In this document: piece by piece, positions 47,015-57,544 of the stretch | Layout of the letters: every line of letters begins with the position of its first letter | Position numbering within the stretch: position 1 is the first letter of the stretch | Source of the DNA: Hymenopus coronatus | Taxonomy: Eukaryota > Arthropoda > Insecta > Mantodea > Hymenopodidae | Reading direction: 5' to 3' | Assembly: GCA_030762935.1 (NCBI GenBank) | Contig: CM060900.1 | Location: 436,659,759 to 436,723,758 of the forward strand | Length of the DNA: 64,000 nucleotides | Translations under genes and position numbers: made by a program | The notes under the pieces: model-generated | What the model was told of the DNA's origin: nothing | Seen by the model: only the letters and a program-made list of their open reading frames with translations | Databases searched by the model: none

Positions 47015-47505
47015 TCCAAAGATAATATTTTCTCACTTGAACTTTTCAAATTATTAGTTTTGTTATCTTTTACTACTCATAAGCGGAACTCCCCGCGTGC
47101 GTGTGTGTGCGTGTGTGTGTGATTGTGTGAGCGCGCGCATACAAAACATACTTCCTTCTGGAATATACGGTGCTACAAGGATTTCACTGTTGGAGAAAGA
47201 CTGCTTACGTCCTTGTGGCGAGGTATTCTGCTGCAAATCAGTGTGATATACACATATGACTAACCTGTACATATGGGATTGCTCTTTTCAATGATAGTAT
47301 TCTCTCATTTGAACTTATATTTTTCCAATTATTAGTTTCCTCTTTTAATATGCATACAACCAGAACGCCCTGTATTACCTTCAGGACATGCTTCCTTCTG
47401 GAACATCCGGTGCTGCAAGTATTTCACTGTTGGAGAGAGTTAGTTTGCTTGCGTCCTTGTGGTTTTGTAGCACGGTATTCTGGAGCAAAGTGCAAAACAA
47501 TGTGA
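47015..47505. repeat. Diverged tandem duplication, two units of ~220-245 bp
   Basis: Unit 1 (47015-47262) and unit 2 (47287-47505) share, in order: GATA(A/G)TATT(T/C)TCTCA(C/T)TTGAAC, AATTATTAGTTT, ACAT(A/G)CTTCCTTCTGGAA, CGGTGCT(A/G)CAAG, ATTTCACTGTTGGAGA and CGTCCTTGTGG. Unit 1 contains a GT-rich tract (47099-47141) absent from unit 2. Unrelated to W. Confidence 0.85.
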
Positions 47506-48177
47506 CATAAACATTAAAATACATCAAGGCCTCTGGGAGAAGTTTAAGATTAGGAATTCACAACTACTGGTGCAGTATTTTTGGACGGTGTAGCATGCAT
47601 ATGTATACTTATATTCTGAAATAGAATGTCTGAGCTTTAGAGTGGCTAACGTACGTGAATGTCTTGAAGGCAGGTTGTAAATTGCTAATTAGTCTATATG
47701 ATATGCCCGGAAGCCCTGTGTCGTGTACTTCGTTATAAGAAGGGAGAGCTCTGACATATGGACCAAACGAAGATTCTCACGTGTTTCATTAAGGATGGAT
47801 GTCGTAAGACAATGCAAATCTTGCCTGCGGCCACTTCAAGTCTGCAGTCAAACGAAGAAGCGCGGACATGCACCTGCTAGATTTTAAACCAGAACAAAGC
47901 CTCAACTCATTCGTGAGCAGTTTTAATCAATGTATTATCCAAAGGATCGGCTAAAATACGTCCCTCTGGAGTTCATTTTTACTGTAGCTCAGTTTAGGTT
48001 TCGGGATATATTTAGCTGATTCGTAGAAAACGTTACAAATGGCAATGGGGCCGAGGAAAAATATGCTCATCTAGTGACCTCGTTATTCATGCCTCCTTTT
48101 CCAAGTAACTCCACCGGTTTCAGAAATGGATATGTGGAATGTGGAACAAAATACTACAAGGTTATTTATCACTCCTT
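47506..48177. other. Unannotated DNA
   Basis: No recognised gene or repeat. Confidence 0.4.
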
Positions 48178-49032
48178 CTAGCGCATAGTATAACGTACAT
48201 GGTAGATTGAGAAGCTATTGTATTCCACACAAAAATTCGATACCGAGATTACACTGCAAACATACGTTTTGAGAACCGCTGAATAGAACCCCTGAATCTA
48301 AAAAAAATTGGACAAAATGTGTGTTTGTGTGGAGGGGGGGAGTGGCAGCATAGCTCCTAACGCAAAGTCGATTAATGCCAAGTGGATGCAAGGCGAAGAT
48401 TTTCAAGAAAATCCCCCCCTACAAACTATTCCTTACATAGAAAGGTTTTCAGAAAATTCTAATTTTTCAAAAATGGCTCTAACGATTTTGATTACAATAC
48501 TGTATATTAAAGATATTTACATGGAAAATAAAATGTACTCCTTAATTTTCTGGGAATAACGTCTGCAGTATTCTTCATTCTGAATGATTTTTGTATAACA
48601 AATAAACCGTATATAAGAGCTAGACAAAAGATAACACAACAATTCAGATATCGTCAAAATACATAATTTGTATCCTATATGTTTGTTGTAGAGCTAACCG
48701 CTTCTAGCTATTGCTTGTTATTGGTTTCAATTTTAAAATACTTACTTTTTCAAAGAGGAAGTCGTCCGTGTAACTTTTGTTTTACTCCGGGCCATACAAA
48801 GAGTGAATTTCAATGACAAGTGCATGGCGACAGCTTTTAAAACATTTTACTATCGCTTTAGTGTAGTGTATTCCCTTAGTTCCCTTATACTTATAGGAAG
48901 GAACTAAGCAATAAGACCATTCTGCCAATGTTTATCCCGAGAGGCATGAAGTAGAAAGAAGAAGAATCTTTTGTAGGAAGTTTGTACAAGTAGAGAAAGT
49001 CATATGAATGGAACACATCGGATTGTTTATAA
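48178..49032 (+). repeat. W element, complete copy
   Basis: 5' end diverged (CTTCTAGCGCATAGTATAACGTACATGGTAG). Then TTCCACACAAAAATTCGATACCGAG and later blocks in order, ending AAGTAGAGAAAGTCATATGAATGGAACACATCGGATTG. The poly-purine site reads GAACCCCTGAATCTAAAAAAAAT. The (TG)n tract is short. Confidence 0.93.
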
Positions 49033-49287
49033 TAAACGAATAGAGGTTCTAAACTTTAAAATATACACATTTCCTCCATTTAGCGCATTGTTCCCAAATT
49101 GCATATAATAATTTAACACAAATTTTTAGTACAGGATTTGCTGTGGAAGCCAACTATATTTATCATTAATACACTTTGTGTTTAATAAATGTTTGTTAAA
49201 ACAATAGTATAGTTATCCATAAAAGAAACTATCGACTCTAGCATAAGAATTCTAAGAATTCGCAAGCAATTTAGATATCTAATTGAT
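49033..49287. other. Unannotated AT-rich spacer
   Basis: Between a W copy and SINE-B; nothing recognised. Confidence 0.4.
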
Positions 49288-49508
49288 TTAGGCCACGCCG
49301 TGGCCAAGTGGTTAGACCTCTCACCTAGACGGCCAGAGTTCGATACCAAGCGACCGCATGTGAGAATAGTGGTGGACAAAGCGACGCTGGGGTGGGTTTT
49401 CTCCGGATTCTCCGGTTTTCCCCGCTATCGCATTCCACCGGTGCTCCATCTTCATTCATGTATCATCAGTGTCACCGCCTGCGGTGCCATAAGTAATTAA
49501 AGCGGGCA
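49288..49508 (+). mobile_element. SINE-B copy 2, full-length head
   Basis: GGCCACGCCGTGGCCAAGTGGTTAGACC holds a perfect A box (TGGCCAAGTGG). AGAGTTCGATACC is a near-perfect B box at normal tRNA spacing. The body is CGACCGCATGTGAGAATAGTGGTGGACAAAGCGACG, TTCTCCGGATTCTCCGG, ATTCCACCGGTGCTCCATC and CACCGCCTGCGGTGCC, ending near CACTACAAAAAAG. The best tRNA-like copy of this family. Confidence 0.92.
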
Positions 49509-49811
49509 TCAATCACTACAAAAAAGATTATCTCGTTTTAAGTTAAGCACACAATATTTTCGGCATTTCATTGTACTTGGTCAATTATTCGCGTTAAAAG
49601 ATCTGCTTAGCCAGAAATAAAGCCATATAGGTTATTAATACAATTTTAGAAATAAACCAGATTGCAGAATCTAGTTCAGTTTTAGACTAAAGCTCTTTCC
49701 TGTTTGTTACGGAGACAATATATACCTCTAAGGTTATTAGCGATATAATTAACGAGTGAACACCAACCTTGTTATATGAATGCCTACAATAGTCATCTCG
49801 AACATCACTTT
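49509..49811. other. Unannotated AT-rich spacer
   Basis: Nothing recognised. Confidence 0.4.
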
Positions 49812-50250
49812 TTGAGAAGTAAGTTTCTGCCTATCTCTTGCGGTTTACCAGTTATGCAAAAGTAATTCTAAATGAAAAGCACTGCAGAGGCTATTTTAAG
49901 AACATTTAAGATATACATTTTATTTCTCATGCAAATATCTTTAACACACAGTAGTTTACTTAAAATCGTCAGAGCTATTTCGAGAAAATAAAAATTTGGG
50001 AAAATTTATCTATGTAAAGAGCAGTTTGGGGTAGGGAAATTTTTTTGTACATTTTCGTATAGCATCCCTGGAAGATGCTGAACTTAAATGCAAAATTTGG
50101 CATTTAAGCAACTTTTCATTTTTGAGTTATGTTCAGAAACATGCACACACGAATCTTTTCCTAAAATTATTTTTTTTATTCAGGGGACCTCAAAACCTAC
50201 ATCTCCGATGAAATCTCTACAACGAATTTTTGGATAGCAATACATTATGT
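49812..50250 (-). repeat. W element, 5' half only
   Basis: The minus strand covers from AATTCGTTGTAGAGATTTCATCGGAG-type sequence (about 50200-50230) through CCTGAATAAAAAAAATAATTTTAGG, CTGAACATAACTC, ATCTTCCAGGGATGC and CAAACTGCTC to GTAAACCGCAAGAGATAGGC. The palindromic 5' end and the 3' half are absent. Confidence 0.87.
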
Positions 50251-50260
50251 AAATAAAAAT

Positions 50261-50404
50261 AAAGGGCCCAACACGGAACACTGCGGGACACCATTCCTAA
50301 CTAATTTAAAATCAGATTCCCTAGCGCCTTTAATGTGTAACGCTCGGTCTTACTACATACGGCTCCACAGGTGGTGGGCACTGATTATACAAGTATATAA
50401 CTAA
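50261..50404 (+). pseudogene. CR1/L2-like LINE C-terminal peptide remnant
   Basis: A short open segment reads KGPNTEHCGTPFLTNLKSDS, then RSYYIRLHRWWAL before a TAA at 50402-50404. G-P-x-T-E/D-x-C-G-T-P is a motif commonly found near the C-terminal end of CR1/L2-like reverse-transcriptase ORFs, followed by a conserved R-x-Y-Y-x-R. No other part of the element is recognisable, so this is a fragment. Assignment by motif only. Confidence 0.5.
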
Positions 50405-50561
50405 TTGGACAAGGAATTTGAGAAGGAAACATTCAGGTGTAAATTTAAGGTACTTCCCAGCATTTGTCATACGTGAGTACTCTAAACGCAACACCTGATC
50501 TAAGCATCAGAAGTCGCCAGAAGCCCAGGAAGCTCAGTGGGGTTTTTCATTAGGCCGAGAC

Positions 50562-50592
50562 ACACACACACACACACACGCGCGCGCGCGCA
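50562..50592. repeat. (CA)n(CG)n alternating tract
   Basis: Nine CA units running into six CG units without interruption. Confidence 0.95.
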
Positions 50593-50639
50593 TAATCCGT
50601 ACTTATTTTTGCTAGCAAGGACGGAAGTGAATACGCCAC

Positions 50640-50958
50640 CTGTGCGCGTCAACCCTGAAGGGAAGACTACCGAACAACCTAGGTGGGGGCGACATGTTCC
50701 AGTTTGTGTCGACTAAGTTTCCAGGTTAGTGCCGCTGGACATTAAGGCGTTTCATAACCCGGCTCAGACGTCACCACCCGGAAGTACCCACGGATATCTG
50801 GCCACTGCCACGTTGAGTCCAACCCAATTCGAACAACTCCCTTGCGGGAGAGGCTCGGATGTTCGGCTCGACTACTTCGAGTAACGACAGACGTACCACG
50901 AGTGCTCAGGGTCCGCACCGGAGCAGCCGAACAGGTCGGAACCTCCTCCTAGCATTTG
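50640..50958 (-). mobile_element. SINE-J body (left part), interrupted
   Basis: GC-rich sequence that, with 51222-51350, forms one element once SINE-E copy 3 is removed. The minus-strand head lies at 51350-51222 and the body continues here (GTTCCGACCTGTTCGGCTGC, CCTCTCCCGCAAGGGAG, CGTGGGTACTTCCGGGTGG). Only one copy in the window. Its distal limit is uncertain. Confidence 0.5.
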
Positions 50959-51221
50959 CATTTTTTTTTTATAAAAAATACAGTTCCGGAGGCTTGTCAG
51001 GACTCCGGCGCTGTATTCCTTTTTTCTCCATTTTTTCCAGTTTTCTATATTTCCTTAGTAGACCTTATTATTCTTTTACACATACATACATACATACACA
51101 AACATAGACACATTTACAAACACAAACACCCATGCCCAAGGCGGGACTCGAACCCACGATCCTGTGCACCACGAAGCGCCAAAGCGAGACATTTTAGCGA
51201 ACGCGTCCACCGGGATCGGCA
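50959..51221 (-). mobile_element. SINE-E copy 3, with target-site duplication
   Basis: Minus-strand head CCGGTGGACGCGTTCGCTAAAATG, GGCGCTTCGTGGTGCACAGG and B box GGGTTCGAGTCCCGCC. The body is GGGCATGGGTGTTTGTG, a CATA/GTAT tract (51080-51097) and GGAGTCCTGACAAGCCTCCGGAACTG with an A-rich tail. The 8-bp direct repeat AGCATTTG at 50951-50958 and 51222-51229 flanks it. It inserted into SINE-J. Confidence 0.9.
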
Positions 51222-51350
51222 AGCATTTGTGAGGACTGAGGAAAACCTGACAAAAACCTCAATCGAGTAGCTGGCGAGATTTAAACAACGGATCTCCCTA
51301 AAACAAGTCTCACGTTTTACCGCGGAGCCATCTCGTTCGTGCTGGTGCCT
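51222..51350 (-). mobile_element. SINE-J head (right part)
   Basis: The minus strand has GAGATGGCTCCGCGGTAAAACG (A-box-like), GTTGTTTAAATCTCGCC (decayed B box) and TTGAGGTTTTTGTCAGGTTTTCCTCAG. tRNA-derived by layout; the family is otherwise unsupported here. Confidence 0.5.
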
Positions 51351-51932
51351 CAACCTTCTAATGAAGTATCATTCATCAGTTCCCGCATTCGCGAGCTAAT
51401 AAATACACCCCTTTGATCTTGGGGTACGCGTGGCAGCCCTAGGAAGTCGCAAATCTAATTATTAAAGAGAAACGAAGGCACATGCTTCTACAGGAAACGT
51501 GGAACTACATGTATGTTTGTTTGGAACGCCAAGAAAGCTCAATAGCACACTGCTGTCTCTTTTCGTAGGAAAATTACTTCCAAGAAGTAAAGCATTTCTG
51601 CGAGCAAGCGCAGGGTTAAAATAATTAATATTGCACGAGGCATTGGCAAAAACAGTAATAAGCATGTACGTTTAGAGCCAACTTCAGTAAAGTAAGTCGT
51701 TGTACTGGAGATCTGAAAGTAAAAAAAGAAAAACAACAAATGCATTGATCTCCGAGCACCGCCAACCTGAAGAGCATAAACAAATTAATTAAAATTTCTC
51801 ACAGTACCCCTATCGATTGAATTTAAACCAGGAAAAAACGTATGCGCGTTACCTGAAAAGACAAGATGTTTTTCCGCCACGACGCATTTCCGCTGAACAC
51901 ACTATACTTAGATTTCAATTTAGGTTGGCAGT
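51351..51932. other. Unannotated DNA
   Basis: No recognised gene or repeat. Confidence 0.4.
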
Positions 51933-52370
51933 ATTTTTACTTTCTGTACCCGTACCGTGCACATATGTAGTAAATAGAGAAGGTATTGTATTCCACTAAT
52001 AATTTGAGGTTGAAATTTCACCGAAATATGTTTTGAGGTCTTTGAATTAAGGAAAAAATATAGAAAGTGTGTGTGTCTGTGTGTACAGCGTATCTAAAAC
52101 TACAAAAATACCGTTAAACACCAATATTTAATATACGTATCCTCCAAGAATTCGACAAACTACGCCTTACATACCTAATACATATTTTGAAAATATTTTT
52201 CTCAAAAGTAACCAACGATTTTGAATAATATACTGTATATTAAAGATATTTACATAACAAATAAAATGTATATTAATATGATGTAGATAAAATAATCTTA
52301 TGTAGGAATATTTTATTTGCAGGACAGGTAGAGAAAGGCATTTGAATGGAGCACGTCAGATGTTTTTTGT
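51933..52370 (+). repeat. W element with a ~430-bp internal deletion
   Basis: Starts TTTTTACTTTCTGTACCCGTACCG. At 52275 it jumps from the ACATAACAAATAAAATGTATAT block directly to ATGATGTAGATAAAATAATCTTATG, then ends GCAGGACAGGTAGAGAAAGGCATTTGAATGGAGCACGTCAG. Confidence 0.9.
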
Positions 52371-52511
52371 TTTCCTTCCACTTGGGCAGCACTTTAGTGT
52401 AGCCTTTGGCCATTTTTGAATTTTAACCTAACATGTGTTACCACTAATATGGCGGCAAACCGATATTCTGGGGGTCTAGTAATTATTTACAAATCCTTTT
52501 GTTTTTTTTTG

Positions 52512-52897
52512 TTTTTTTTTTCGTTTTTACTTTCGTTTCTCTACTACATATAGTAAGCAGCAAAAGCTTTGCACTCCACCCAAAAATATGTTACCGAGAC
52601 TTCACTTGAAATACACGTTTTAAGACTACGCAAATGAAAAATAAAGGATTTCTAGAAGAGAAACCGGCGTCTGTCTGTCCGTCCGTCTGTCTATCTATCT
52701 ATCTGTCTGTCTAATACTGAAGAGCATTACTCCAACACGAGAAGTAGGTTAAGCACCAAACTTTGTATTTAGATTCTATTTAGGTTAATTATCTTTCAAA
52801 GATGCTACGTAAAAGTTTTCAACAAAATCTCCTACCCCAAACAACCCCTTACATGGTAATGTTTTTGGAAGTCGACTTTTTCAAAAATAGTGAGGTG
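52512..52897 (+). repeat. W element, left part of a copy split by insertions
   Basis: Starts TTTTACTTTCGTTTCTCTACTACATATAG and proceeds through GTCTGTCTGTCC (a TCTG/TCTA microsatellite replacing (TG)n, 52668-52711), GATGCTACGTAAAAG and ACCCCAAACAACCCCTTACATGG, to TCAAAAATAG. The next W block resumes at 54072. Confidence 0.85.
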
Positions 52898-52925
52898 TGA
52901 CTTTGACTTTAAAATATTTCTTAAC

Positions 52926-53060
52926 GACGCTGTCAACTGCCAGGATCATATCAGTGTCACCGGTGTGCCGGGATTTCGTCCCGTAGGAGTTGTTTTGCGT
53001 GCCAGTAAATCTACTGATGTGGGGCGTTTACTTTTAAGCACATTTAAGGTCACCCTAAGT
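52926..53060 (-). mobile_element. SINE-I body fragment
   Basis: CCGGTGTGCCGGGATTTCGTCCCGTAGGAGTT, GCGTGCCAGTAAATCTACTGATG and TTAAGCACATTTAAGGTCACC align with 38562-38748, so its head would lie to the right but is absent. Part of the DNA inserted into the split W copy. Confidence 0.75.
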
Positions 53061-53738
53061 GAAACCCTTAAATTCTGTAGTAATGGACATTTGTTCTTTT
53101 ATATTTATACTGCAATTAAGACACCAAATCATAAACACGTACACGCATCTTTATTGCGGTATTTATACTGATTTTTAAGTCACAAATTGTTGAATTGATT
53201 ATTTTAATGGCAAACAAAAATACTCCATAAGACGAACAAGTTAGAAATTTATGATGCAATTAACTATTTTAACTCAATCAAATATTTAACAACAAACTTT
53301 GAAAACATATTTTTATTAATGCTTTAGTTTTCTTTTTACAAAAAAAAAATATAAGTTTAAGAGAGACAATGTTTTTTACTATTTTTAATGTATTATTTAG
53401 CTATTCTTATTAATATTTCGCCATTGATAATCAATTAAGCAAAATCATCTCGACATTTTAATGCCTATAACTTAGGTGTAGCTCTAAATATTTTGAATAA
53501 AACTGAACAAAAATTGCGTGTGGAACATTTTAAACACGCAAAAATGTAGCAAAAACAGAAATTTAGAACAACAGATTTGAAGTTCTAAAGAACTAGCTGG
53601 CCCATTGCGCAGGAATATATAAAAAGTCGTGTAAAATAATTATTTCTAAAGGTTAGTAATAGACGCTAAATACAGGTTATGAAACTAGATGATTCCTTCT
53701 TAATAATGGATCTATAAAAATTGAATTTTCTCAAGCAC
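53061..53738. other. AT-rich insert DNA
   Basis: Within the insertion that splits the W copy at 52897/54072. No recognised coding or repeat sequence. Confidence 0.35.
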
Positions 53739-53739
53739 T

Positions 53740-53850
53740 TCGGCCAATCTTCACCTATGGGTGCTCTTAAGTCATCGATGTGGGCCGGGTTTGAACCCAC
53801 GACCTTGAGATCAGAAGGCCTACGACTAACCAACTGAGCTACCCACACTG
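53740..53850 (-). mobile_element. tRNA-like SINE head (Ile-GAT-like fold)
   Basis: The minus strand has GTGTGGGTAGCTCAGTTGGTTAG, GGCCTTCTGATCTCAAGGTC and GTGGGTTCAAACCCGGCCCACA. A 7-bp acceptor-like stem (TGTGGGT/GCCCACA) can form, with an anticodon-like stem-loop centred on GAT. The loop is 8 nt and the D and T stems do not pair cleanly, so I call it a tRNA-derived retroelement or tRNA pseudogene rather than a tRNA gene. Confidence 0.65.
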
Positions 53851-53858
53851 ACAATTTT

Positions 53859-54072
53859 TTTTTCAAGTTTAACGCCCTTTAACCTGGTTGGCCATATCGG
53901 ACGATGACTGAAATTGGTGAAATGATACTCAAATGATCTCGACATTAGTCTTCTCAGGATAAGGGAAAACCCAGAAAAAACCCTTATCTGGGTAACTCAC
54001 CCTAAGCGAGATTCGAACTCACGACCTTTGTAATGTGAGGCAGACACGCTACCACCACACTACCCAGACGGG
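53859..54072 (-). mobile_element. SINE-C copy 3, with 13-bp target-site duplication
   Basis: The minus strand has CCCGTCTGGGTAGTGTGGTGGTAGCGTGTCTGC, GAGTTCGAATCTCGC, GGGTTTTTTCTGGGTTTTCCCTTATCC and GATATGGCCAACCAGGTTAAAGGGCG. CACTGACAATTTT occurs at 53846-53858 and 54073-54085. The duplication spans the junction between the tRNA-like element and W sequence, so SINE-C is the latest insertion of the stack. Confidence 0.94.
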
Positions 54073-54383
54073 CACTGACAATTTTGATTTAAATATCAGA
54101 TATTAAAGGTATTTAAATCACAAATAAAATGCACGTCTTGAATTTTCAGTAAATAGCTTCATCTAGCAGCAGTATTAACTGGAAAATGTCTAACAGGTAA
54201 ATGATAAGCGATAGATGAAAACGTATTGCACAAACATGGAGATATCTTTAAATCACAGCATTTGTTCACACAGCATAATCCATTTCCAAATTTATAGTTT
54301 GAAGTATTCAATACTTTTGTCTTTTTTAAGTCTATTTGACCATTTGTTTCTCGTCATTGATGAAAATGGTATGAAATTTTACG

Positions 54384-54427
<44 letters not shown>

Positions 54428-54605
54428 AATATTCCCGTAGCATCTTAAACGAAAATTCTTATGTAGCTGTTTATATAAAGGTTTCTTTCAACTGAAATGA
54501 AGTGGATGGAAATATAAACTTTTGAAAATTAGTTTATATAATCACTGATAAACAATAGAGGATAGAGAAAGTCATATGAATTTAACACATTGGAGTTTTT
54601 AAACA
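54073..54605 (+). repeat. W element, right part of the split copy
   Basis: CAATTTTGATTTAAATATCAGATATTAAAGG, TCACAAATAAAATGCACGTCTTGAATTTTC, GATAAGCGATAGATG and CGTCATTGATG, ending GATAGAGAAAGTCATATGAATTTAACACATTGG. Includes an (AT)n tract. Confidence 0.8.
54384..54423. repeat. (AT)n microsatellite
   Basis: About 19 AT units within the right half of the split W copy. Confidence 0.95.
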
Positions 54606-57540
54606 TATTTTCTAACGCACGCTTCTAATTTCTGGTGACCACTGATTTAAATCAACATAAAAAAGCGAAAGGGTGTCGATCTATAATTTAAGGGGCTTCA
54701 GTTTCACGATTTCTGCATTGACTCTTTGTTCACTAATTATATAACGAATAATGTTCTGTAGTATCCAATCACCAACCAGACCAATAGCAGAAGAAACCTG
54801 ACATAATCCAGTTCCGCGGTGCAAAAAGAGCCATACCAGTTAAATAATATCGAGAGGTAGTCGATAAGAGCCCTTAACAGATTCGAGTGGCGTTAGATCT
54901 GTGGGTCGGATCCACATTCTCGATTTCTAAATTAAAACTACAATCGTGCTTTCATAGAAGGAGAAAAAACGCAGCACTCTCTTGGGTTTGGGGTGAATGT
55001 TAGGTATGTTCCAAACGTAAACAGAGGAATTTCATGTCCGCACAAGCTATACGATTGTCTGCACTTGGAGAAACCAGTGAGCATTCCAATGCCATAGCTC
55101 TCTTTCGGGTCTGGTGTTTAAAGGAAAACCAGAGAACTTGACTCTAAGGAGTTAGAACACTCTGGGTAGAAGAAAAAGGACTAGTGGGATGAAAAACCTG
55201 GGATGCCTAGCCATGGTACTAAACAATAAGTAAACCCAGGAGTTTTAAGTCTGCTTAGCCTTCGTTTTAAGTTTTTTCTTGAAAAATTGTCACAAATGCG
55301 AGAATTGCAAATATTGCATCTTATGTTTCGAGCAACACTGTTGAATTGAGTGCTCAGCCATTTTGAAATACCCTAATAATAATTCAAAGCTGAACCTGCA
55401 CTCTTCTAAATATCGTCGCCCCCAAGTTTTGCAATAGCTTCGAATTTTAAATCCACCCTGAATATTCATTTGTGTTCCTTTCAGAGAATAAATAAATCTG
55501 TAGGTTATTATATAGTAAAATTAAAAATGTTTGTATGAGATAAACATCATCTTGCACTTTTGATCTAATAAATAACCCCAGTGCCACAGTTTTGATAAAA
55601 TATGCTTAACATTTTTTAAGGTTGGTCCTGAATGGTTTCAAAATAAAACTTGCCTACTAGCTTTTTGTTCATTTTAATAAATAACTGGATTGAGCTATTA
55701 CAATATTTTGTCCCTTTTATAGGATATTTTATCTTAAACATTTTAAAATGTTTATCATACACCAATGAACCAGTCATTTAAAATATCTTGTTTGATAGAA
55801 ACACAATTGTTGAATATTAAATGAAAATAAGGAACATTTTGGCGTGAGAGCCATTTTATATAAAACGACAGAATTAACAACTAAAATATGCATCAAATGG
55901 AAACAACTCATCTTAGAAAGGTGAAATTTGGTTTGTGATGTGTATTGATATTTAGAGTACTCATTCAAATTTGGTTCATCTAGAACTAAACTAACACAAG
56001 TTAACATTTTCGCCCCTTGGAGCAGGATTTATTGTATTTTATTTATTTATGTATTTTTGTTTTCTTTACCGACTGTTTAATACCAATGATTATGCGTTTT
56101 AAAATATTCAGTTACACGTTTGATAAAGGAATTAATGTCTTATTAAGTTAATAACCGCCTTGTAGAGAAAGGATAGGAAAATCAAGAAATATTAGCAGTA
56201 AATAATGCCTGTGTGTGTTAAAATTATGTATAATGTAAAAAGCACAAGCTATAATTCTGTAAGATCATTAACGAGGCAAGGGTTGGATTGATGTAATTAG
56301 GTTGAAACGAGGAGAGTTAGGTGTTTGGGGGAAGAAGTAGATCCATAGCGAGGCCATATCTATAGCCTCGGTTCATGAGAAGTATTGGGTTCAGAAATCT
56401 AAAGGAAGTTTGAATAGCGCACGTTTTTGGAAATTAGAAAGGTAACAGAATACCTATTTAGAATGTAGCAAGTCAGAGAATGAAATCTTTGCCAAATATG
56501 TGAATAACGTGTAAGATTTGGCAGCGTTTAATGTAGGAATTTTGGTAGCGTATTCAGGATAAAAGAGCATGTGTTTAAAAACTTGGTACTACTTAAAGTT
56601 GTTAAAATTTAGTCTTGCAGATCACGGCCCATCACCCACTTATCAGTGATCCGTACAGGATTTTATGGAGTCGCGGTAACACAAGTTTGTTACTTCTACA
56701 ACGGAAACAAATGTTGCCTTCAAGGCAAGACTCTTCTCTGGTAATTAGCAGCTTTAATATGGCGCAATTACATTTTATCGTGATCAGATTAAAAGACATA
56801 GACTATTTATCTTAAAACAACCGAAATTCGTTCCAAATAGATCAGTTATTAGATTCCATTAACTATTGTCAGTAATTTTAACTGTTGTTGGCAATTCTCT
56901 CATTCATCCACATATACCCGCTGAGAAAGCAGCATACCACTGGAGCAGCTGACACTAGAGGAAGGAGACAACTGCTAAAAGTATACTCCGTTTTTTCTTA
57001 TTTTAACAGAATGTATGTACTACCTTGTTTCACAAAAGTGCACGTTATCAATCATAAAATACAGTGAATATATTTTCCTATATCTTTAGCGGATAACTAA
57101 ACTCATACCCAAATTGTCTGGCATCAACGATTATAGCTTTGTTCTTCTTATTTTAGTAAGATTTATTTCAAGTTGCATATTTCATATAAGTTTACCCTCA
57201 AATACTAATCGGAAAAACAGTATACACGGTAGATTTCACTGTTCCTGAGGGTTTTTATTTGTTTATTTATTTATTTTTTATTTTTGGGGGAGGTTTTGCT
57301 GTAAAAACCTACATTCATGCCACATTTTCTTGCAAGAAGGATTTATTATTATTACTCAACACATTCTTACGTTGTAGAAAAGGTTACCTCCACTGCACAC
57401 AACATAACACCTTTGGTACTACTAGGTCATAGATACTAATACTGTTGATTCTAGACTAATTTTCCTTTATATTCTTTGGTCAGAACTTTTGAGACACTGG
57501 AAGGGTAGATGGAGACGACATGTGGCTGCACCTGAAGCAG
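54606..57540. other. Long stretch without recognised elements
   Basis: Nearly 3 kb, AT-rich, no W or SINE copy. Short plus-strand frames at 56615-56815 and 56885-57067 lack motifs. Confidence 0.4.
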
Positions 57541-57544
57541 TTTT

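Noticed and set aside
53770..53848. Apparent tRNA-Ile gene
   Set aside because: Acceptor-like stem pairs but the anticodon loop is 8 nt, D and T stems pair poorly, and it sits inside a nested insertion stack.
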